Assembly (NCBI GenBank): GCA_907163375.1
Contig: CAJQUW010016957.1
Span: 248,001-312,000, forward strand
Direction of reading: 5' to 3'
Length of the DNA: 64,000 bases
DNA from: Prostheceraeus crozeri
Taxonomy: Eukaryota > Platyhelminthes > Polycladida > Euryleptidae
Shown here: piece after piece, positions 12,200 to 23,766 of the stretch
How positions within the stretch are numbered: position 1 is the stretch's first letter
Layout: every line of letters starts with the position of its first letter
Made by a program: the position numbers and the translations under genes
Notes under the pieces: model-generated
The model's database searches: none
The model's input: the letters and a program-made list of their open reading frames with translations, nothing else
Told to the model about the DNA's origin: nothing

Positions 12200-13890
12200 C
12201 AAGAAATGGAAGCTGCTGATCACTTTCAAACTCACATGTGAAATGTAAGTTTGGGTGAGTCGTGTTAAAAGCATGAACAAGTGACAAAGCGACTTCTCTG
12301 CTGCGAAGAAGAAACAAAGGTGTCGTCGACGTATCTCACGTAAGAAATGGAAGCTGCTGATCACTTTCAAACTCACATGTGAAATGTAAGTTAGGGTGAG
12401 TCGTGTTAAAAGCATGAACAAGTGACAAAGCGACTTCTCTGCTGCGAAGAACAACAAAGGTGTCGTCGACGTATCTCACGTAAGAAATGGAAGCTGCTGA
12501 TCACTTTCAAACTCACATGTGAAATGTAAGTTAGGGTGAGTCGTGTTAAAAGCATGAACAAGTGACAAAGCGACTTCTCTGCTGCGAAGAAGAAACAAAG
12601 GTGTCGTCGACGTATCTCACGTAAGAAATGGAAGCTGCTGATCACTTTCAAACTCACATGTGAAATGTAAGTTTGGGTGAGTCGTGCTAAAAGCATGAAC
12701 AAGTGACAAAGCGACTTCTCTGCTGCGAAGAAGAAACAAAGGTGTCGTCGACGTATCTCACGTAAGAAATGGAAGCTGCTGATGACTTTCAAACTCACAT
12801 GTGAAATGTAAGTTTGGGTGAGTCGTGTTAAAAGCATGAACAAGTGACAAAGCGACTTCTCTGCTGCGAAGAACAACAAAGGTGTCGTCGACGTATCTCA
12901 CGTAAGAAATGGAAGCTGCTGATGACTTTCAAACTCACATATGAAATGTAAGTTTGGGTGAGTCGTGTTAAAAGCATGAACAAGTGACAAAGCGACTTCT
13001 CTGCTGCGAAGAAGAAACAAAGGTGTCGTCGACGTATCTCACGTAAGAAATGGAAGCTGCTGATCACTTTCAAACTCACATGTGAAATGTAAGTTTGGGT
13101 GAGTCGTGTTAAAAGCATGAACAAGTGACAAAGCGACTTCTCTGCTGCGAAGAACAACAACGGTGTCGTCGTCGTATCTCACGTAAGAAATGGAAGCTGC
13201 TGATGACTTTCAAACTCACATGTGAAATGTAAGTTTGGGTGAGTCGTGTTAAAAGCATGAACAAGTGACAAAGCGACTTCTCTGCTGCGAAGAAGAAACA
13301 AAGGTGTCGTCGACGTATCTCACGTAAGAAATGGAAGCTGGTGATCACTTTCAAACTCACATGTGAAATGTAAGTTTGGGTGAGTCATGTTAAAAGCATG
13401 AACAAGTGACAAAGCGACTTCTCTGCTGCGAAGAAGAAACAAAGGTGTCGTCGACGTATCTCACGTAAGAAATGGAAGCTGCTGATGACTTTCAAACTCA
13501 CATGTGAAATGTAAGTTTGGGTGAGTCGTGTTAAAAGCATGAACAAGTGACAAAGCGACTTCTCTGCTGCGAAGAACAACAAAGGTGTCGTCGACGTATC
13601 TCACGTAAGAAATGGAAGCTGCTGATGACTTTCAAACTCACATGTGAAATGTAAGTTTGGGTGAGTCGTGTTAAAAGCATGAACAAGTGACAAAGCGACT
13701 TCTCTGCTGCGAAGAACAACAACGGTGTCGTCGACGTATCTCACGTAAGAAATGGAAGCTGCTGATGACTTTCAAACTCACATGTGAAATGTAAGTTTGG
13801 GTGAGTCGTGTTAAAAGCATGAACAAGTGACAAAGCGACTTCTCTGCTGCGAAGAACAACAACGGTGTCGTCGACGTATCTCACGTAAGA
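12200..13890. repeat. 140/141-bp tandem array inside the PLE reverse transcriptase
   Basis: About twelve near-identical units begin with (T/C)AAGAAATGG at 12200, 12341, 12481, 12622, 12763, 12903, 13044, 13184, 13325, 13466, 13606 and 13746, closing at 13886. Spacing alternates between 140 and 141 bp because units carry either GAACAACAA or GAAGAAACAA. Each unit is the stretch of the PLE gene that includes the YVDD catalytic word and the following 45 codons. The two borders of the source segment share the word CATTTCTT(G)ACGTG on the coding strand, so the first duplication probably arose by slippage or unequal exchange at that short homology. A single-base change that sets unit length recurs in several units. 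Confidence 0.92.
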
Positions 13891-15115
13891 AATGGCACTC
13901 GTATGAATCGCTGAAGACAACTCATAGGTCTCTAAGAAGCCGACGAATATGTTGCTTAGAACAGGGCCAAGTGGGCTGCCCATGGCCACGCTATCCGTTG
14001 GGCGGTAGAAGCATGTATCGAAACTGAATTGCACATTCTTAGTACATAGAAGTAATAGATCACACAACCTATCGACGTACCATATCCATAGTATCCAGTA
14101 AAGGAATATTCGTAAATAATGAAGCTGCATCAAATGATACAAACACACAGTTGTCAGGAAGACGTTGATTCTTCATCTTTGTCACAAAATCAAAAGAATC
14201 TTTGATACACGAGACAGACACACACTCTGCAATTGGTTTGAGAACATGACACAACCATCTGGCGAGATCCACTGTGGCAGTATTGATCATGGATAACACT
14301 GGTCTCAGGAGAATACTTTCCTTGTGGGTCTTGGGCAATCCATACAGTCTCGGAGGATGAGTACCAATTGGTTTGAGTCTTTTAAATGTCACATAATTGA
14401 TGACCTGATCACGCAGCAGCGACCGAAGTACAGAATTCACTTTATCTTCCATTTTAGCCGACTCGTCTTTCTGAGTAGTATCCAGCACAAATTTCGTCGA
14501 GTCATTCAAAATTACTTGCATCTTGTCAACATAGTCATGGCGATCCATAACTACCACAGCGTTGCCCTTGTCAGGCTTTGAGATGACCAAGTTAAGGTTC
14601 TTCTGCAAATCACGAAGAGCATCCATATGAGACTTCAAAAGTGGGGAGCGCACAGGAAAAGACTTCACCGACTTTGACATGGAAACCAAATCCCCTTTCA
14701 GCTTCACCAGTCCATCTGTATCCTTCGGAACAAAACTCTCAGAGAGTTGTAAAAAATAACTTCCAGACCTCTTGACAATGCTTGTTTCTCGATAATTGTG
14801 AGTTGATGAGAGGAAATGTTAACTATATGACGATCCAGATCATCAGGGAAAATGTCATTACTCCAAGACAAAGATTCACTCAGAAGTCTTGCTGAGCGAG
14901 AACGTGACTCCATTCGGGCATCATGGAGAATCTTGTGAATGAAGTTGAAATATTTGGCAAAACAATAAAAACTTGTTAGATGGGAAAGACAATCTCTGTT
15001 GCTCCGTCGAGTGCTATATGTAGACATATCATTTCTTGTAATCGCTTTATTGGCAACGTTTTTTCTTCTTACTTTTGTGTTTTGAGTTTCTCAAAGTATT
15101 CTTTTCTTTTACGTA

Positions 15116-16780
15116 TTTTAGAGTCTCTTTACATATCATACATGCGTCCAGCCCTCTGTGTGCAAAAGGAACTGATGTCTATCAGTCAAAGTGGCACGTT
15201 AGAATGACAATGAGAGCACCGTCCTTCTTTTCATCATTCATATTTCTCCTACCAACTGTTTACACTAAATATTTCATTACGTAAGTAGCAAACACGTGTA
15301 TCTATGAATGCGATCTACCAAATCACTGATCATGCACGAACTGGGTGAAGATATCTGCACTCAACATGCGATAAGAAGTTCGGCAGTTGAAGAAACTTCA
15401 TTTTTCGTAAATTAAAATTTAATATCCCCTGAGTTTTAGATATGTTGAATAAAATGATCAAAAGTCACAAAGAGCGAGGGTCCAAATCTAACTACAGTTT
15501 AGTTGTGTGCAGGAAAGAAAATCGTTTGGGACAACAGAGTTTACCCAAACATAATCCACTGGTTAACAAACTTTAGTTCTATAATCTTTCTCTTGGCATT
15601 ATTTCCGACGTGAATTTATAGGCTCCCACCTAAATTTCGATGGCTCTAGCATTTGCGCAGATGCGAAGAGGAGAGGGCGTCCAGCATCTCTCTACATCAT
15701 GGCGTTACTTTAGGTATGAAAGGGGTAACCAATACCTCCTGTAATCCTTTGCATATATCGTTAGTTTATATGTGAAGAGGCGACCATGTCATGTGGTTTT
15801 CTCCAGTGCCTGCTTTGATAAAAGGGTGTCATAATTCCGTTCTCATGCGACTGTCAGTTCTGAAGTGATTAGGATATCATCCTCGTTTGTGAGAAGCGCT
15901 GTTATCTTCGTCAAGCCATCAACGCTTGGGCAGGGATTCTCATACGATGATGAAAATCATCCCAGCAGCCATTTATTCAAATTATTAATTAAAGTAGTCC
16001 TAATGAGGACTTGGCGTTCTCCAATCCGCAAGTGTACAGATGCAATGCTAGTGTAACCATGGGATTAATCAGTTCTTAAAAGAAGTCAATGAAGCGATTC
16101 ACCACTTAGTTCTTTTGAGGAATGGTTGTACACAAATCTCTTACAACTTATGAGGGTCATAGATAGGGGCGCATATGTACAAGGATTGAATGAAATTACA
16201 GGATGACCAAAAGTATTTCCTCTTGAGCATCATTCACTTTTGAAATATGCACAGAAGCAATGGGCGCATGGGAAGCATCGCTGTGGTGCTCGGAAAAGAC
16301 ACCAGTTGTTAAAAAATTACAGCAACAACATGTTGGCTAACAGCACGAAATATTTTTCAACAACTGGTATATTTTCCGAAAATTCATTACAATGCCCAGT
16401 TGGAAGCATGTTCAAAATTGTCAAAGACTTCTTGAATGTGTAATTGTCGCAAATGAATGCCATGCCCTCTGTGCGTCTCGGGCTTCCACCAACAACCAAA
16501 ACTTGCCGTCAAGAATTCTTTTATGAAATAGAATAATTCAACATTGAATTTAACTTCGAAAATTATAGGCTTATTTGTCACGAATAAAATTTACTCATTT
16601 TTTGCTGATCATTCCAAGTCCTTTATTTAATGAGAGTTTTCTTGTAAATAAAGCATTGAGATGAATAAATAACATACACGTGTAGGCAAGTGTGCGCCAA
16701 ACTGCGTATATTCACACAAATATTTTGGTATAAAGAGAGAGAATTCCGATTGCAAATGTGACAGTACCTCCGCAAAGCAG
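15116..16780. other. No gene seen
   Basis: AT-rich sequence after Penelope-like element B. No recognisable coding sequence. The later part (from about 15900) may be badly decayed upstream sequence of the P-like element that follows, but no motif supports this. Confidence 0.3.
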
Positions 16781-17570
16781 AAAGGCAATCGGTTGCCAAC
16801 AGCAAGATCGCCACGCATTTTGAAATCCAATGCAGTCCCAACAGTATTCGACTCATATCTCGCATATTTACAAACCCCTTCGAAAAAGCGTCGACGGTCT
16901 CCAATTCAAAGAACCATGGAATCCATTGAAGAATCATTCCCTGTCCTAGAACTAACGCAAGATAAATGCATCTAAGTAAACACACAAGTCTTATATTATC
17001 ACATCTATATCACATCTGATTTCTGACTGCAATTTTTCATATTTTTTGACATATAAGGCATCTCAATGCTATTTAGCAAAATCCGTCTAAGAGGTGGATT
17101 TAATGATGATCCTTCTACATGCCAATTTAAGGCAGCCATCAAATCCATCTTGATAAACGACATGGTCCGTCCATCAAAAAACGCAAATGTGATTGAGTTT
17201 GATTCTCATGCGATGGATCTTGCTCATTGCGAAGTTGTCCAATCCCGAACATGATATAGAGGCTTGAATCTTCTCAAATTGTGACGCTGAATGGCGACTA
17301 AATGTGCTGTTTTACATAGCAGGTTATGTGGTACGGAAAATTGAGCTACAGAAACTTTTTCATTGTGTTTTAAGAGTCACTTCTACAATCACGAGTTTCA
17401 GGGTGAAAGTGATCACATCACCAAACTGATTCGAATGATCAAGAACTTTTTAGTACGCGTACGTTTGCTACGCTATGGGAAACTGTACCATACGAGGCAG
17501 ATTTTCTCTAATTCCGGACAGTCGAGACAAGAAGTCACGAAACTCATTCTTTTCCGGGAGAAATAGATCT
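16780..17570 (+). mobile_element. P-element / THAP9-like transposase remains
   Basis: Three blocks lie in the order expected of a P-family transposase. First, RILKSNAVPTVF (about 16806-16841) matches the C-terminal AVPTxF signature of a THAP zinc finger. Second, MLFSKIRLRGGFNDDPST followed by FKAAIKSIL (17066-17157) matches the late transposase block LFSxIRxRGGxNDNPT. Third, FYIAGYVVRKIE (about 17311-17346) and SGQSRQEVTKLILF near 17560 match the conserved tail. The blocks are in different frames and the catalytic core is absent, so this is a relic. THAP9-like host genes use the same architecture, but the decay points to a transposon copy. Confidence 0.6.
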
Positions 17571-18936
17571 AAATGACATTCATGTGCTTTAGACCTTAGT
17601 CAGAGAAGAAATGTGTACATGACGGCCATTTCATTATATACAAATAAGATATCCACAATAAATTATTCATTCATCATGCCTTGGCAGCGTAGATTGTAAT
17701 CTAAATGAGTGTCAAACAGTCCTTTCATTAACGGCCACGCCTCCCCCGTCTCACGCTCGCCTGTCTGAGACAGAGGCTTCAGAAGTTTAGAGAAGTCCGC
17801 TAACCTGTTTACAACTACATCAATGGGCTTGGCAGAAAATGGTAATAACAATGCATCAATGAAATGAATGGCAGTCGGTTCAGTCGCTGCAAGCTCAAGG
17901 TTGCCAGAGCATCGTCTAGAATTGATGATTAGATGACGGGTGATGGAAGATGATGCTTTTCTTCTTGTCTTGGCATTCTCACGCAGACATTTTGGAGCAT
18001 GTTCACCAATTTGGCAATGCACGGCGATACTGCGGTAGAATCTCTATGAGACGCAGCGTGGCCAAGATAAATAAATTATTTGTGATAAATGAGCCTAATT
18101 TTCCAAGCTATATTTAAATCTGCGCACACAAAGAATAGATATTGAGTTGCATCCTCAAGTGGCAAAATGGAAACAGACCTGAATAACTGCAATTTCAACA
18201 ATATTTAATTATTCTATTTACATTGTGTTTGCAAAAGGCAGCATTTATTGATTATTGCAGGCGCAATAACTTTGGTGATTTGCCAGTAGTGTGTAGAAAA
18301 TGATATTGAATGAATGCGCGTCGAAATTTCACTAACTTGTTAATTGCAAATCTCACTTCTTTTATCAAGTTTTGTAATTTGTCGTTTATTATCTTTTCTT
18401 CTTCCAATTTATTGTCTGTTTTATCGTCTTTCGGTAGAATTTTATTCCTCGTTATGAACATGTTGTCATCATGTTAATTGTGAAAGTTCACCAATAAAAG
18501 TAATTCCAATATCTTCGGCATACTTTGTTGTTCTGTTCACTTAATGAATTGAGAGAGAACTGCTGATATTAGTTTACAAAGTTGGAAAATAGCTCATGCT
18601 TCAATGTGGCAAGTGCTGATACGAGCTATGATCTTTAAGTATTTTAGACGTATTTTAGACTTGTCAGATGAGGGTGTATCACGAGCAAGTGTCAGGTCAG
18701 AAAATTCGGCTGTGTATGCAGTGCCTCTCATGCCCTCTCATAATGTTTTCTCATGAACGAAAAGTTCGATACTATGGATATCTATGAAAAGTACTATTGT
18801 CGAGCATTTGACAAGTTTGACATAGAAAAGATAACTTCAATCACAGATATTTGACCTTTGAAAGATCTCTAAATTAAACGTTTCAAATGGGATAATCAAA
18901 TTTTAATGAATAAGATGCTTTTGAATATTGCAGATA
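17571..18936. other. No confident gene
   Basis: A 119-codon minus-strand open frame at 17663-18022 has no family resemblance that I recognise. Its composition (arginine- and serine-rich start, leucine-rich middle) is not decisive. The rest is AT-rich with nothing recognisable. Confidence 0.3.
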
Positions 18937-19566
18937 TTCTTCGTTTCACGACTGTCATATATAATTTGTAGACGTGGGATAGAAAGCTGATTGGTCAGTA
19001 GTTGCTCAGCTCCATTTTGTCTCCTTTTTTGTATATCAGTGATATAATCGCGTTCTTCCATGTTTCTGGTATCGTTTCTTCTATTGTTATTTGATGAAAC
19101 ATGTCAGTCAGCTTTTTTATTGCTTTTTTATTGTCCATTAGCCTTAATCATTTTAATTACCATCCCATCTTCGCCTGGAGCTTTCTCGTTCTTCATATCT
19201 TTGATAGCCTTTTCTACTTCGTTCTATAAGAACATTGGTTCATTTTCTGTCGGTGTTTGCATATTTTTATGGTTATCATTGTATAGCTCCTGATTAAATT
19301 TGGCACAACTTTCTGAAATTTCGTCTCTATTTCTTGTGACTGTTCCTTTTGCTGCTTTTTTCAATGCTGGTATTAGCAGTCGATGTCCAGTTTGATTCTT
19401 TGTAGCTTCTTTCAAGCCTTTGTTTCTTTCGACTGCTTTCTGTATCAGTCTTGTGTTATATATCTTTAAGTCCTCTCTCATCTTCTTCCTGATGGTCTTG
19501 CATAATTCTGTGTATTCGATGTTGCTTCCTGCCGTTCCACCGACTATCGTCAATCTTCTCTTTTTC
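18937..19566 (-). mobile_element. RTE-type LINE, internal fragment (third copy)
   Basis: Nearly the same sequence as parts of 1-482 and 8595-9000, but continuous across the place where those are split. On the minus strand it runs from the linker (KKMREDLKIYNTRLIQKAVE) through AIKDMKNEKAPGEDGMV to the NYRPIS reverse transcriptase motif. Both ends are abrupt: at 18937 the match to copy 1 stops, and at 19566 the match to copy 2 stops. Position 19189-19196 holds a single TTCTTCAT and serves as the empty site for the 8.1-kb transposon. Confidence 0.85.
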
Positions 19567-21217
19567 TGAAGAAAGAAAAAAAGAATCTTCTCTTGAAAAA
19601 AGTCAAAATTTGCCAGTTTATATACTATCGAAATGACTCTCCTATATGAGTAGTATGAAACAAGTTGGATATCAAAAGGAATGAATATTTGCTAATAAGC
19701 ATCGAAACCAAACGGAAATCAAGCTGATTATCAAGGGAATTTCAGGAATTCTATTATACAGAAAGTCTTCATGAAAAAGTCGCTGAAATTGAAATTTGTC
19801 CTCATATACAATGGCTGTATTTCTTCTCTTGAAGGCAAATAAATGACAACAACAAGAACAACAACAACTATTAAGACATGTGAGTAGCAAATAAATCGTA
19901 CTCGTAAATCAGGTGAATAAACAGCATCAATAGGTAACTTATATACTAACACATTCTAAATATGCATTTGATTAAAGAATTAATCGTGTGATTCATCATA
20001 TCGTTGATAGGAGATGGAAAGTTCAATCCTTGATATTGAAGCATATTTTCTAAAAACAGGAGTGGTGAATAAACACGAATGTCCTCTATTTTAAAAAATT
20101 CAATTCGCTGATTGATTCTTTTCGATAATGTAGTTTGTGAGCAAGCCGTCTGTCGTTTTGTCAGGCCTACGTGTAGGCAGTAGCTTGTTTAATTAGGCCT
20201 ATTACACATGAAAAAGAAGGCAATTAGTAAGCATAGCAGTCTTATAAGCAAACAAAAAAATAAAAAGAGAAACTTATGCCATACCTCTGTAATTATTCAT
20301 GTCATTTAATTTCCGTGTGTATGCTAATGTTTGCGGTTGGGGTTGCAGTAACGGGAGGTTGGCCATTGGTTGAAAAAAAAAACAGAATTTCACACCCAAT
20401 TTACGACGTTACATTTTGAATAAAACTTCCTGAAATGACACCTGACGTTTCATCGTCTGCCGCCTGTGACAAGTAATTTTTTGCGATTCTTTGTAACTAC
20501 CTCCGAATGATCCGGTTTTTTCAGTATTGAGTATGTATTTCTGCTGTTAATCCTTGAAGCATTTCGCTGCAGACTGATGTGATCGACAGTATTTTGTAAT
20601 GTATAAATATGTTGTAGGGCTATTCTTGTCACTGCCTCCGAATGTTTTGACTTTAACAGCATTGGGTATTCCCGTGATCAAGTTAACATGTAGGACGTCG
20701 GGTGTCATTACAAGAAGCTTTATTTAAAATAAAGTTGTGAATTGGGATTCAAATTTTTTCTAATGTTTGCAGTGATGAGAATTTTCTGCGGATTTGTATT
20801 AGTAATAGCGAATAACTCTGCTTTAAATGCATCTTCAGCATTTTTGGGCCTCCTTGAAATGTGAATTTCCGCCGGGACCACGTTCTCCCCTTTTCAACCC
20901 TGTTTGGCAATAAGTCGAAAATTTTGAAAATCAGTCACAGGCTCGAATGTTTCACTACATGGATGGTTTGGATGTGTAAGCAAACCATCTTGCGGTACCT
21001 TGTTATTGATTTCAGATAATGAAGAAATCATTTTAGATTAAAAACAAAATTCATCGGACTTTCTGCTTTAACGGCATGTTGTCCACCCTGGGAAAATGTT
21101 TTGTCGATTAACTCGTTGCTGTTGTAAATTATTGGAACGATGAAACATAAAAATAGTTTAGATTAATTATCACCTTCTTTCATCTTACAATAAATTAATG
21201 CTCATTTCTGTGTCATA
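19567..21217. other. No gene seen
   Basis: AT-rich sequence with short repeats such as an AACAACAAG run near 19845-19870. No coding family, RNA gene or transposon end was recognised. Confidence 0.35.
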
Positions 21218-21219
21218 TA

Positions 21220-22724
21220 CTGGGTGGCGCACGTAAACCGCCGGATTATAGACTTTTATTACTCCTCAAATATTCATCCGATCGTCATGAAATTTCGACT
21301 CATACTAGTTTGGAGTATAGGATTTGTGATGATTATACTGTACCTACTGTACTGAGAATTGTCAGAAAATTCTGATTCTATTGACCGAATGACATGTACT
21401 CATTTTGTTGACATCGAAAATCTAGATCAAGTTAATTAACTTACCATTAATCGTATTTTGCACAACGAATTGTGCTCAGTCTTGAAGTGAATATTGTTCA
21501 GTTACTTCCATGTCATATAAAATACCATTCGAAGATTAAATCACTATCTGAAAAGAATCGAACATAGAAGAATGGATGATTATTCGGTTGCAGAACGAGC
21601 AAAATGCGCGGCTTGGTGCGAATGGCTCAAGAGTCCAGTGTACAAAGGCTTTATCATTCAGAGTATGGCAAGAACGCGAGAGCACCGGATGCCCGTACCA
21701 TAAAGCGGTGGCACACAAACCTGTTGACCAGTGGTAGTGTGGTGACTGTCAAGCGGGACCGGTCGTCTTATGAAAGAACGGAGCAGAATGTGGAACGAGT
21801 TGTGCAGCACTTCGAGGAGGACCCAAACACATCTACCCGCCGTGCATCTAATGCTCTTCAAGTGAGTCGCCGCACTATACAGCAAATCCCCCATGACTAT
21901 GGATGGCATCCGTACAAGGTCCAGGTGGTGCAGCGATTACACGAAGAAGATCTGGAAAACCGAATGGAGCTTGCAGAACAGGAGCTACAGCGCATCCAAG
22001 CCAACCCGAGCCATTCAGTGAAACTAACCTGGTGCGATGAAGCACACTTCCATCTGGATGGTGGTGTGAATCGCCACAATTGTCGCTATTGGGCCAACCA
22101 GAACCCTCACAAGCAAGAGTCCATGTACTCGCCACGCACCACCGTCTGGGCGGCAATCAGCCAATCAGGTATCTACAGACCGTTCTTCTTCGACACCTCC
22201 GTTAACAAGGATCGGCATCTCAAGATGCTACTCGGCCAACATCCATACAAGACTTGAAGGACCGCATCATACAAGCATTTCAAGAAGTGATAACTGAGAT
22301 GTGTCGAGAAACTGCTCTGGCCTACCAAAAGCGACTCGAATCCGTCCTCGAGAATGGAGGAGGACACGTTGAAGTTCGATGAGTACTAACACTTTTTTCT
22401 TATGTTTTTCATTTAATAAATGTTTTTTTTTCATTGACATTTAGCTTAATTCGTTTTGGTCATTATTGATAAAGACGTGGGGGAAATAAAGGGAAAAGTT
22501 TATCATTAAAGTTTACATGTCAAGATGCATTGTTGGTATGTCAATTTTACCACATGTCATTCGGTCAATGGAATCAGAATTGTCTGACAATTCTCAGTAC
22601 AGCAGGTATAATCATCATAAATCCTATACTCCAAACTAGTATGAGTCGCAATTTCATGACGATCGGATGAATATTTGAGGAGTAATAAAAGTTTAAAATC
22701 CGGCGGTTTACGTGCGCCACCCTG
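21220..22724 (+). mobile_element. Mariner-like transposon with 175-bp inverted ends, internally deleted
   Basis: TA dinucleotides at 21218-21219 and 22725-22726 flank inverted ends starting C(T/A)GGGTGGCGCACGTAAACC. The inverted repeats extend over about 178 bp (21220-21397) and 173 bp (22552-22724). The gene starts at about 21572 (MDDYSVAERAKCAAWCEW), shifts frame near 21640, and continues with an N-terminal helix-turn-helix region (DARTIKRWHTNLLTSGSV; VSRRTIQQI). The first catalytic aspartate lies in WCDEAHFHLDGG. Then IQDLKDRIIQAFQEV near the C-terminus follows directly on the RHLKMLL segment, so about 130 codons with the second and third catalytic residues are missing. This copy cannot make active transposase. 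Confidence 0.88.
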
Positions 22725-22726
22725 TA

Positions 22727-23766
22727 CTTCTCTATCTCTATTTTTGTTTTACTATCTTAATTTGCTGAAGATGTATTTTTGTTGGTTTCAGACATCAAAT
22801 TTAGGGGCAGAATATCCTAATGAACCTCATCTACGATAGTTTTGAATACCACTGGATATGATTGTTATTATCCATTGCATTCAAGATTTAAACTTGTATG
22901 AGGTACAATCAACCTGAATCCCGATGTCTACGTTTACAAAATTGACCTTCAGTGGACTCAATCTAGGTAAGTTTCATCATCTGAGTGGTTGTTATTGCTT
23001 ATTACATGTGTTTAGGTAAAGTTAAGTCAACACAGATCTCGCGGACTGGATTCGGCCACTACAAATCGACCCGCTACATGCGGTCAATACACTACGGGCC
23101 GAAATTGTTCGGCCGACTTCGGCCCAGACTTTGGCCGACTTTCCGCTTGCACAGGGATACTCCATAAGTTTAGAAAGAATAGTGCTCACTGTGATACCAC
23201 GTGTGTTTCCCAGAATATTGGGATCCTTACCATTTTTGGGTGTAACATTCCGACATCAAAATTCGTGCGAGTAACGGCTAGGGATATAATCGTGTTGAAA
23301 AGAACAGGGCTTTCACCTTTTAACAAATTATCCTTTGGTGTAGGCCCACCTCCATAATGTACTGAAAAGTCGGAACCTCATACAATTTTTCTTTATTCCC
23401 TGCACACACTGTCTCTTTGAGGTTAAACGACAGAATGAAAGCTACAATGATCACAACGGACGGATTACGCTTGCGAACATAAATCAAAATGGCATGATCA
23501 GTCTATCTGACGCAAACAGGAATACTTGAAGGTCACAATAAATAAAGGCATAGCAAACTCCCTACTGAAAACACACGTCAAAAGTAATGCTAAAATATAG
23601 TAAAAATAAAAATAGAGGTTGAGTCAAGTTATCAGGTCACAGCAATAAACAAATTCTTTGTGTACACAAAGAGAAGGATTTAACAAATGATTGACAGATA
23701 TTCCATCAGGTCCAGGGCAAGAATCTTTATTCAATTGACGAAGTGCCCTTTTAATATCATGGGACA
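22727..23766. other. No gene seen
   Basis: No coding family recognised. The stretch 23040-23165 is locally GC-rich with repeated TCGGCC/GGGCCG words, unlike its AT-rich surroundings, and may be a scrap of a transposon end. Confidence 0.35.

Larger units (their letters stand above)
11098..15115 (-). mobile_element. Penelope-like element B, nearly full length
   Basis: On the minus strand, from 15115 downwards, it encodes an N-terminal region with ISSHQLTIIEKQALSRGL. The reverse transcriptase follows with SKPDKGNAVVVMDRHDYV, RLYGLPKTHKES, FDAASLFTNIP, AMGSPLGPVLSNIFVG and YVRYVDDT, then the thumb region (HSFVPRIYKINLVKCLFD). The last domain is the GIY-YIG endonuclease (IYKFACDCGHSYIGRTERCL). 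That is the complete PLE domain order. Inverted copies of about 115 bp lie near the two ends (11489-11605 and 14995-15110), as seen for terminal repeats in this class. The reverse transcriptase is interrupted by a tandem array. The element is a fossil with several breaks. The low-coordinate boundary is approximate. Confidence 0.88.

Noticed and set aside
12083-13862. Series of similar open frames on the minus strand with repeated peptide units across the 140-bp array
   Set aside because: They read the tandem array in frames other than that of the reverse transcriptase. They exist only because units of 141 bp keep any stop-free frame open.
17663-18022. 119-codon minus-strand frame considered as a host gene
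   Set aside because: No recognisable domain, no splice or poly(A) context, and the region is flanked by decayed transposons.
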